Positions 55,901-64,000 of a stretch of 64,000 bases of DNA are shown here, piece after piece. The notes below the pieces were generated by a model. The model worked only from the letters and a program-made list of their open reading frames with translations. It was not told where the DNA came from and did no database searches. The DNA comes from Daucus carota subsp. sativus (lineage: Eukaryota; Streptophyta; Magnoliopsida; Apiales; Apiaceae): the NCBI RefSeq assembly GCF_001625215.2, contig NC_030381.2, positions 43,522,689 to 43,586,688 on the forward strand, read 5' to 3'. The position numbers and the translations under genes were made by a program. How positions within the stretch are numbered: the first letter of the stretch is position 1; each line of letters starts with the position of its first letter.

Positions 55901-56604
55901 TTATGCCATAACAAAAACTTAACCACAAACCTCAATATATCGAACCGATCCTTCCCAAAATTAAGACAAGCAGTCTGAACAGTCCTCCAATCCCTGGTAA
56001 AATCAAAACCTTGATCAACAACTTCCTCCATCTTAAACCCCAAATCCTCAATCATCTTATCCTCATCTTTCCTCTTATGATCAAAATAATTCTGCTGCAC
56101 CAATCTCTCCATCAATTCAATCCACTCGGGCCACGGATGCACCAACTCCACCTCCTTACTCATCAACCCCCCTCCGCCTCCAATTCCCACCCCCTTTTCC
56201 CTCTCCTCCACCTCATTCACCTTAACCCCACTGGCCCCACTTCCCAACCCATCACTACCCACATTCCCCTCACCCTTCTGCTTATTTTTCGACTCGCGCC
56301 ACGCCCGAATGCGCTGGAGGGTTTCATCTTTCTGGGACCGTTCTTTCTCAATGGCATCGATTTGATCGAATACGAAACTCATCCGGGCGGAGAGGGAGGT
56401 GGGTTTGGGGGCATTCGGGGAAATGGGTAGTGGTGAATTGGGCTTAATTTCACTTTCAGGGGCAGAAGAAGAAGAAAAAGAATGAGATTTGTAGTTTGAA
56501 AAGAAGGGGGTTTGAGACGAGATGTATGTATAAGAGTATGCATATAGACGGTGTTTATAATTGCGAGAACAAAGTGGGCTGCGAATTAAGTGTGTAAAAG
56601 ACAT
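49906..56604 (-). CDS. VAR3: organelle RanBP2-type zinc-finger protein, VAR3/OZ1 family
   Basis: Member of the OZ family needed for organelle C-to-U RNA editing; Arabidopsis VAR3/OZ1 acts in chloroplasts. Exons: 56604-55931, 53477-53360, 52329-51977, 51550-51452, 51322-49906; all GT-AG, 886 aa. The N terminus is Ser/Arg-rich and transit-peptide-like (residues about 1-50). A conserved block follows (HPWPEWIELMERLVQQNYFD, TVQTACLNFGKDRFDILR, SRQDIQVLVGHGCPSTDKK), then CSSCSLRSSCERGYLLTNKE. Next come a proline-rich linker and two C-x2-C-x10-C-x2-C RanBP2 fingers (GDWLCPKC...ICLQC; GEWECPEC...VCFHC). The long C terminus is acidic, then Arg/Asp/Ser-rich with two 50-residue repeats. Exon 4 encodes exactly one finger period. 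VAR3/OZ1 versus other OZ members (such as mitochondrial OZ2) is not settled. Introns hold a Stowaway MITE and a 100-bp tandem repeat. Confidence 0.92.
52813..53079. mobile_element. Stowaway MITE in intron 2 of the VAR3/OZ1-type gene
   Basis: Left end CTCCTCCATCC and right end CAAAGGGAG (inverse) with TA on both sides (52811-52812, 53080-53081). The interior includes GTGGTGGGACCACTTGATAT and AATGAAAGTGTAAAGAAATGG, common in this Stowaway group. Confidence 0.7.
55161..55360. repeat. two tandem 100-bp repeats in intron 1 of the VAR3/OZ1-type gene
   Basis: Unit 55161-55260 repeats at 55261-55360 with about ten substitutions, keeping one phase (AAACTCCCTGGAGTTATGA ... GAAGCTTTTG ... TTTGTCCACC). 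One plus-strand frame is open through both units with similar peptides, but no family is recognised. Confidence 0.85.
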
Positions 56605-57018
56605 GAATTTTAAGCTTGGAGATGAACTGAGGGTTTTAGCTTATTTCTTAAACCCTACTTTGCTCAACAGAGGACATACGACGTCGACGACGAGCCACAT
56701 TTCCTTGTACCTTTTTGCCCTTTGACCTTTTACCCAAATTTGTACTAATTGTAATTACAGAATTTATAAAAGAAAAAAAATACAAAATTTAGATGTTGCA
56801 TTAAATGCATTGTATTCTTTTAAACAAATGCGTGTTTATTTCTTTTTTGAGGAAAACAATTCAAAATATCAAGAAAATTAGAAACATGTTTAAGTTGATT
56901 GATTTTCAATATAAATATAGAAAACGAGAATATAAGATTTTCAAAAATTATCTATACAATGCGTTGCACGTGGTATCCCATAAATATGTATATATTTGCA
57001 TTAGAAGTTTCCCGGCCT
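56605..57018. other. VAR3/OZ1-type gene 5' flank
   Basis: Probable promoter and leader of the minus-strand zinc-finger gene, followed by AT-rich sequence bordering the hAT remnant. Confidence 0.4.
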
Positions 57019-57903
57019 CTACATTATTTGCAATATGATCGGTAACAACTTGTATATACATTTTCCAACAGATTTAACATAATTCTCTGTCAACTCTAGC
57101 ATCTTTTCGCTTGTTTTTGAATAATCTGAAGCATCAATTGATCGAAGAAAAATGCTCTTTTTTGAAGAATTTACCATAAAACTAATCAGGATTCTTTCTC
57201 TTAATTTTGTCGTTCCAGACATCACGCATAATTGAAAATCCAACTTTCTTCCTTTTTTTATGCTCTTCTACGATCTTATTTGTTTCTTCAACCTCATTAT
57301 TAAGCAAAGGGACTCTAACTCGTGGTAGGTAGGTAGTTTCATTCCTGGCCATGTTGACCAATAGCTTCGATCGCCGGACCAAAACTCTCATAATTAACTG
57401 CATCGAACGGTAGTCCTGCATCGTACATCCATCTTGCGAACATCTTACAAGCTTGATTTCGAAAGTGATCCCTTACTCTCTTTGAATCTCCACTCGTAAC
57501 TAGTTTCCTTTTCTTTAATGTAGCTTCTGTATTAGGCATAAAAAAAATCAGTAGTCCTCTGCTGTGTCATTTTTGATTGCCTGCGAAGCTTGAATTGAAT
57601 TGATTAAATTGTGTACTCACTATACATCTTTTGATTTTTGATCCTTGATGTTTATATACTCTATATTTTTATTACTCTTCAATTCCTTTTTCTTTCCCAT
57701 AAACTTTTTGATTTCATCTCTAACACGGGCTGGTACCTTATCACAAGGTAGTGCATCTCGACTATATCCACCAGCAAGGTGCTTCCTAAATTGACAAATT
57801 TCATATTTATAAATATTCTTGCAGAATGATAACATAGAACTTTGTTTTTATCATTCTCTACTGGAGTTCCATACTTCCATCCAATATCAGGAGTGCGAGT
57901 CAT
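57019..57903 (-). pseudogene. broken hAT transposase fragment (BED finger and DUF659)
   Basis: The 5' part (MTRTPDIGWKYGTPVENDKN) leads into a BED-type zinc finger (LCYH, then KYEICQFRKHLAGG), but the second half of the finger is in another frame, so a frameshift lies near 57830. After a stop, KRVRDHFRNQACKMFARWMYDAGLPF and NYESFGPAIEAIGQHGQE match the DUF659 domain of plant hAT-like transposases. Further frame changes precede PRVRVPLLNNEVEETNKIV and VGFSIMRDVWNDK. The catalytic and hATC dimerisation parts are absent. Terminal repeats were not found. Confidence 0.82.
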
Positions 57904-59099
57904 TATAGAGTGAATTAGAAAAGTTAAGAATCGGAAATCAGAGATGGAGATGGAGAGAGATTAATTAAGAAAGACAGGAAAGAAAATGAGAAGAGAAATC
58001 TCTACACATATACTTATATATTTGTATGTATATACCGAGAATAAAGAAGAAAACTTACGTTTACATTTAGGCTTTGATGTTTAGATGATACTGGGTCTTA
58101 TGAAAACTTTAGAATTTTCTCCTTTTACCCCCCTTTTAAAGGTATTATCGTCTTTTTTGTTATCAGCACCTTTTTCGCTTTAGTAGTGCCTTTTGGACGA
58201 TTTCAGAATTGCACTAAATCGCTTAATTTTGAATTACACACCTTGCGTTTAAGCGCGAAGGGTCACTAATCGCGCATTTAAAAACAGTACTGCATTAATG
58301 ATTATCCAGGACTCTTGATAGATTTTTGAACAGTTATAATCTTTCTAGAACTCTAAGGTTCTGGATACTTCTAGGAGATTTCTAATTAGACTAGAAATTC
58401 CATATACGGGCCTTGACAGGATTGAGGGCTCGTACTTTGAGATTTGACAACCCACGTATCTCAATCGGGGACATCCAATAGGCTTTTATTCGGCCTTTTA
58501 TTATTGTATTAACACACCATGTTTCAAGCTCATTAAATGTATTTCATTCCTCCGGGGCCTCTTAATATCCAATTTGGATTTTTTTTTGACCAATATTATT
58601 TATCTCCAATTTTGGATAAGTTTCGAGGAAACTTTCCAAAGGTTTAAAGCTCTTTTTACAAACTTTTGGAGTTTTTCCTCGTAAACTAAATATTCTTCTT
58701 GCAGGTATGACAAGTAAGTTTGCTCATTTTAGCTAAATATAGTGCTCACAGACATTAACATATTTATCTTGGGATCAATTTTATTTTATTGGAATATTCT
58801 TTAATCAGTTCCAATTTTTTAAAAGATTTATGAGCCACAAACAATTTTCACATTTTTTCCAAAAACAATTCCGAGGTACAAAAAAAAAATCCAAGGTCAA
58901 GGAGTTTAGATTAAGAATATAATAGATGTGTGTTTACATTGAATATTATTTAAAATAACAAAATATTAAATAAATAAAATTTTCTCTATTACAATTTATC
59001 GGTAAAATTTCAAGTTAGTTTTACCTATCTCAATTTAATGGACATTGTCTTTTGAGAGCAAATTTTAGGGACATTGTTATATTTTGTTTATATCTTAAG
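57904..59099. other. gene-free stretch
   Basis: Nothing recognised on either strand; composition is AT-rich with a more GC-rich island near 58390-58570. Confidence 0.4.
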
Positions 59100-59247
59100 G
59101 GGTCGTTTGGTTCGAGTAATGGTATCGGGTTGGAATGAGGAATCGGGTTAAGCGTTTGAGGTATCATATTTGATATCACGTGTTTGGTTGAGTGCTGGAA
59201 TCAATATATACAATTTTTGTAAAAAATAAGTTATTAATATATATGTA

Positions 59248-59285
<38 letters not shown>

Positions 59286-59487
59286 TTAAAATATTAATAA
59301 AATTATTATTCTCATATATTTTGGCATCATTGATTTAATTTTTATCAAACATTAATATTTCATTACTTAAATAGAGAAAAGACAAATAAAAAATAAATGC
59401 ATCCAATACCTGTATCTCATACCCACCTCCCCACTTGAGTACCAGGTATGACATATCTCATTCCAGACACGCATAAACCAAACGACC
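59100..59487. mobile_element. Tourist-like MITE
   Basis: Ends GGGTCGTTTGGTT and inverted GGTCGTTTGGTT. AAG is present on both sides (59097-59099 and 59488-59490), a possible 3-bp target duplication. Contains a (TA)n of about 36 bp. The exact left boundary is uncertain by one base. Confidence 0.6.
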
Positions 59488-59805
59488 AAGATCAACCTAG
59501 CATATATATACCGGATACTTCTAATTCATATTCTAAATCAATTATATTGAACAAATTATTTCTAGTTAAAAAAAATACATATAATCATGAATGAAACTTG
59601 TCCATATAAATTAAAATTATATAATATAAGGTACATTTCAAAAAATGGACATGTATTTTAATTGATGGAGTATATATATTTTAGTTCTCACTTAATCACT
59701 TTGACTAAAAATCATGGTTCGGTTCCATTATTTAAGCACAAATCTACATATATGTCCTCAAAAGATCAACTTGATTATAACTAGATCTGGAGAGTGAATA
59801 GAAAA
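59488..59805 (+). promoter_or_regulatory. NF-YB upstream region
   Basis: Lies directly upstream of the NF-YB start; a Tourist-like MITE ends 319 bp before the ATG. A weak TATA-like TATTTAAG is at about 59729. Confidence 0.35.
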
Positions 59806-60147
59806 ATGGTTGAGGAACATGACAGATTGCTTCCAATTGCAAATGTTGGTCGGATAATGAAGCAAATTCTGCCAGCAAACGCCAAGATTTCAAAAGAAGC
59901 CAAAGAAACAATACAAGAATGTGCATCTGAGTTCATAAGTTTTGTGACAGTGGAGGCATCTGACAAGTGTCACAAGGAGAACCGCAAAACAGTTAATGGA
60001 GATGACATCTGTTGGGCTCTGGGTTCACTAGGGCTTGATCACCATGCTGAGGCTACTGGAAGGTACTTGTATAAATTTAGAGAGTTCGAAAGGGAGCGAG
60101 CTAATCAAAGCAAAGCCATCACTGCAGGCAGAGAACAGAAAGATTGA
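59806..60147 (+). CDS. NFYB5: nuclear transcription factor Y subunit B (NF-YB4/5-like)
   Basis: Histone-fold subunit that pairs with NF-YC and then NF-YA (or with CONSTANS-type proteins) to bind CCAAT promoters in the nucleus. Intronless, 113 aa. The conserved core spans residues 8-98: [37 protein letters not shown] opens the fold, followed by the NF-YC-contact helix with [12 protein letters not shown]. The NGDD motif (Asp-Asp, not the AED of LEC1 types) and short N terminus place it with non-LEC1 NF-YB4/5. Odd points: FVTGEASD reads FVTVEASD, and the last helix is diverged ([15 protein letters not shown]). The ATG at 59806 precedes VEEHDRLLP, as in NF-YB5; the in-frame GTG at 59794 is not used. 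Confidence 0.92.
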   Translation: MVEEHDRLLPIANVGRIMKQILPANAKISKEAKETIQECASEFISFVTVEASDKCHKENRKTVNGDDICWALGSLGLDHHAEATGRYLYKFREFERERANQSKAITAGREQKD

Positions 60148-61328
60148 AACATCAGATTCATTAGAAAGTAAACACAGTTGGGGAGAAAGATTAAACCTCA
60201 ACTGTAGAGCCAAGGATTCTACAGTACTAGATCTCTACTACTTTTAAGTGACGAATTGTCGTCTTTGAGGATGATGAACAAGATCAAAAAATGGGATATT
60301 TTTTGCTTGGTTTTTTTTGATATTCGAAGTTTGAAGAACTTGTGCAAGGTAGGTCAATGTTATCGATTTCTGATTGTGAATAAATCCGCAACAAGTCAAA
60401 TTGATATTGATGAGGTAATTATTTATCAATATATTCTTAATCATAAGTTCTTGGCAAAAATCTTTTCTTAATTCATATTTTCTCTGGAGCTGATTTTGTG
60501 GTAAACATTTAGTTTATGCACAAACAGGAGACGGCGGCTAGGGTAAGTATAGTATTATGTATGAAGTAATGGATTTAAACATTTTTGCAATTAGGTTTGA
60601 ATCTGAACACAAGCACATAATTTATAAATATATACACGTTAGTACATGACAACCAACTTATAAATGATATGTTCTTAAGTCTAATTATATCCTGATAAAT
60701 AAGTTCATACCTGTTTTTGCTTAATATTGTTTAAGCAATTCCACAGCTGAAAATAGCCATGTCCATATAGTATCTAACCCATCTTCTGAATCAGTATGTT
60801 AAAACCCTCAGGGAAAATGTATCTGTAGCATACACAAGTTTGGAAGAACGCTTGATGATTAGATGTTTCCTTTTTCGAGAAGCTGGATCTTCATTCCCTC
60901 TACATGCCATCCATAAATTTGAAAAATAAAAATTTTCAAAGTATAATACATAGTTATTCAGATAAATAATTTAGATTATAGCTATGTGAACTAATTACTG
61001 TGTACATCGTCTTCGAACCATCTCTTGTTTTCCTTTGGCTTATGCGTTTACTGATTCTGATATTCAGGGCCAGAAGCAGCTGTGATAGACTGATAGGACT
61101 TGTCCAGACGTAGTTGACTAGTAATAGGAAATTAAAAGACGAATTAATTAGGATAATAGTAGTGCATACATTGCCAAGCTATAGCTAATAACATTCACGT
61201 CACAAAGAAGGCGATGTGAAGCATTTAGCATTCTTCATAACATATAGTTTGGTTTGGTTCAACTCATAATTGTCTGCGAGGATAAATGAAAACATAAGTT
61301 GTACATGTATCATTGAACTTGAAGAGCT
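60148..61328. other. spacer after NF-YB
   Basis: NF-YB 3' UTR followed by AT-rich sequence without recognised genes. Confidence 0.4.
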
Positions 61329-61845
61329 CACTCCAACAAAACAAGGTATTTACGATGGATAACTTATGACGGAACACCTTCGCGCCTGAACTTACGACGG
61401 ACAGTGTACAATCTGTCGTAAAGTATTACAACGGAACACAAAACCGTCGTAAGTTCATTATTTTATTATTTTTCACTGAATTGAAAAAAATTTAAATGTT
61501 CTGATTCTGAGTACGGTGTCGTTTTTATATTCCAAACTTACGACGACATATACGTTTCGTCGTAAGTTCCAAACCGAAAAGACTGAAACGGTGGGCTCAT
61601 TATGAATATACGACGGATGTTCCGTCGTAACTTGGTCAAACAAGTCAAACAAGACCGTGACGAAATCTGTGGGCCCTACCTGAGAAACTTGTGACGCTTC
61701 TTTGTATTTGCGACGTTTAGATAATTGTGACGGTTTTTAAACTTACTACTTGAGCAAAAGCGACGGAAGTTTTTCATCATAAATTGAGAACTTACAACGG
61801 AATGTAGGCTTAATTTCCATCGTAAAAGGCTGATTTGTTGTAGTG
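61329..61845. mobile_element. complete non-autonomous CACTA (En/Spm) mini-element, 517 bp
   Basis: Left end CACTCCAACAAAAC and right end inverse of CACTACAACAAATCAGCC; 3-bp target duplication GCT on both sides (61326-61328, 61846-61848). At least eight copies of TTACGACGG or close variants occur in both orientations inside, the subterminal transposase-binding repeats expected of CACTA elements. No ORF. One base in the left CACTA motif is changed (CACTC). Confidence 0.88.
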
Positions 61846-61848
61846 GCT

Positions 61849-63832
61849 AGATGGTGGATATCAACTAATAATTTTAATTATTGAGACTTGAAATAAGTGT
61901 CGACTTGCAAGATGAACAAGAATCAATCCAAATAGCTTGTATATATAAGTTCCGACTACAATACAAATCATTAAAATACTAAATGCAAACTACTATTATT
62001 AAAAAGAATGAGAAGAATTGTGATACCCGGGGCCGGGAACGAACTCTAGGCGCGTGGGTCTAGATGAGATATGAGTGAGGCCTAATAGGATTGGGATGGG
62101 TTAGTAAGACTGAGGGTTTTGGATTATTTGGATCATGTTGAGGGGTTTAGGGTCAGGAGCAGTGAGATTTTAATACACCCGGCCCGAATTGAGTAGAGTC
62201 CGGTGAGATCCCGAACGAGTGATATTAATTAGGAAGGGAATAATGTATTTCGTAATTTTCATTTTAATGATTTATATTTAATGATAAATATATATATACA
62301 CAAGTGCGGTACATAATGAATCGATCAGAATGTGCGCTATGATGTGTTAACACTTATATCGAATAATGGTAAATGATCGAATAAAATAGATACAATATTA
62401 CACGTACCATGCTACTTATTGTTATTTATCATAATTACTTATGAATTATGAATCCATGCTTCATAGGTAAATTATGAACTCACACATTTGCGAATGATAA
62501 TTTCACAAAAACACACCATATCTTGCATCATATCTCTGAAGTCAGGCCACTCTTCTGTCGTCGTTTAGAAGTAGAAAAGACGAATTTGTTAACTGACGGA
62601 TTTAATATTAAACAGAGGGATATATAAAAATAAATAAATACAATGTGTGGTCCAAGTAACTGTCTTAAACTAGTCAAAGCAGGACACAAGTATGGAAACA
62701 AGGTGCTTAATAATTCTAAAATACTCAAATAACCTAGATAAATGGAACCAGTGCGTTATCTTTTTTTAGGTTTCTGTATGTAAGCATACATTACTTTCTC
62801 GAAGATTCTATCAAATAGATTGACATATTTTATATGTATAGATGTGTGAGTGTTGATGTATTGTGCCACAGAAAGTAAGCGGAAAAATTCCTTAGGAATG
62901 AGAGCTTAAGTTAATTAAATAATACATAGTTGTCAGATTTAGGGTTGAAAGCATGCAACCTAGGGTTTCTAAAAGCTCCTTTCTGGACCACTTCTCCAAT
63001 ATCTCTTCCACAATTTGCTGATAATGATAAAGTTGAATAATACCTCCTTGCTAGCGAGCTGGTACTTTATATATATTTAAAACCATAAAACCATCAGTTC
63101 TTCATTCAAGTTGAGCCAGAATAAATCACAGTATGTGGCTTTTATTAGTAAGACCTAGGCGAATCGATATATATAACTGCTTATTTAATAATATATAAAA
63201 TGAATCTATGCAAGCTAAATGAAATAACTAGAACTATATACGAAATTTCAGTTACCTACAATTGTAAGTGCTCCTTGTGTTGTCGTATACAATACCATAT
63301 ACAGACCAATCAATTAAGGAGCTGATAAAGGATGGAAACTGTGATCAGTGGTTGATCTATCCTTGTGCTTCAATAACCTTTCCAGGACAGGACAAAATTC
63401 AATAACCTGGTTCACTTCACTTTCCTTTCCATTTCCTCTCTTTTGCTTATTTTTTTTTTTGCACCTTTTTGCAGCTCTGCAAGTTCATGTTTTTCATATG
63501 AAATCCTCAAGAACATCAAGTAAGTAATTCTTTATTCTAATATTGTAGGTATTATTTATATATTTATACCTTGATTATATTTTTCTGTAGAGTTGTGGTA
63601 CTTCTAATTTATTGGTGTGTATAAAAATGCATTATTTTAAAATTTAGCGTATGTGATTTTTATAGTGATTTTTATAGATAGCATCCAATCGTAGTTGGAT
63701 TAATGATAGTAATCGATTTTACGGGATTAGATACTTGACAGACGAATATAAACATGATATTGATGATTTTTTTTAAATTTTCTTTGTGAGAATCTTCATT
63801 AAAAAACTGGTGGGCTTATAAAATGTCGATAT
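61849..63832. other. AT-rich spacer with an LTR-like fragment
   Basis: No gene recognised. It includes the retrotransposon-like fragment listed at 62019-62230. Confidence 0.4.
62019..62230. mobile_element. possible LTR fragment
   Basis: Starts TGTGATACCCGGGGCCGGG, which resembles the 5' edge of Ty3/Gypsy-type LTRs, and is much more GC-rich than its surroundings. No second LTR, internal region or 3' end was found. Confidence 0.4.
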
Positions 63833-63835
63833 TAA

Positions 63836-64000
63836 GAGCATCTCCAACGGCGTTGGCAATAATCGTTGGCTAAATTGGACCTGTAAGAGCATCTCCAACC
63901 ATTGAAAGCTCTCGGCTAAAATGTGAGTTGACATACTTAAAAAAAATTTAGCCAACACTCGAAAAGCATAACTCCAACCATGTCTATAAATTTAGCCAAC
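63836..64000. mobile_element. Tourist-type MITE(s), truncated by the window end
   Basis: GAGCATCTCCAACGGCG begins at 63836 after TAA, and a second identical-type start (GAGCATCTCCAACC) at 63887 also follows TAA. The ends match the MITE at 39617-39980. The right ends lie beyond the window. Confidence 0.65.

Overview
The window is nuclear DNA of a flowering plant, most likely a core eudicot. The genes carry GT-AG introns and encode plant-only families: TANGLED, a plant endo-beta-mannosidase, CYP71-family P450s, a 3-ketoacyl-CoA synthase and an organelle RanBP2-type zinc-finger protein. The spacers are AT-rich and full of plant MITEs. Species cannot be fixed from sequence alone. An asterid, perhaps an umbellifer relative, is a guess.

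Layout: 1.7-4.8 kb (-) holds a peroxisomal adenine nucleotide carrier. 5.15-6.99 kb is a nested transposon complex that also carries 50 bp copied from the neighbouring P450. 7.8-15.4 kb (-) is a tandem CYP71 array: three intact two-exon genes (A, B, C) and a fourth (D) reduced to exon 1. 15.9-17.4 kb (-) is TANGLED1. 19.3-28.0 kb (-) is an 11-exon endo-beta-mannosidase. 30.1-30.8 kb (-) is a decayed P450. 31.5-36.1 kb (-) is TRAPPC4/Trs23, with a 4.1-kb second intron holding a fresh hAT MITE. 36.6-43.4 kb is transposon-rich: a Helitron-like end, two LINE RNase H remnants, Tourist, nested Stowaway and GC-rich foldback elements. 43.96-45.35 kb (+) is an intronless KCS12-like condensing enzyme. 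47.7-48.5 kb is a MITE within a MITE. 49.9-56.6 kb (-) is a VAR3/OZ1-type organelle zinc-finger gene. 57.0-57.9 kb (-) is a broken hAT transposase. 59.8-60.1 kb (+) is a small NF-YB. The last 4 kb hold a complete CACTA mini-element, an LTR-like fragment and a truncated Tourist MITE.

Apart from the P450 array the genes are single housekeeping or developmental genes with no shared pathway. The P450s arose by local duplication that carried their promoters along. Copy C is a mosaic of A-like and D-like sequence, and D ends at a deletion or recombination junction inside its intron. No undescribed multigene system could be recognised. The most unusual signals are the P450 mosaicism and micro-duplication, the one-finger exon and double-use stop/donor site in the VAR3/OZ1-type gene, and several well-bounded transposons with target-site duplications.
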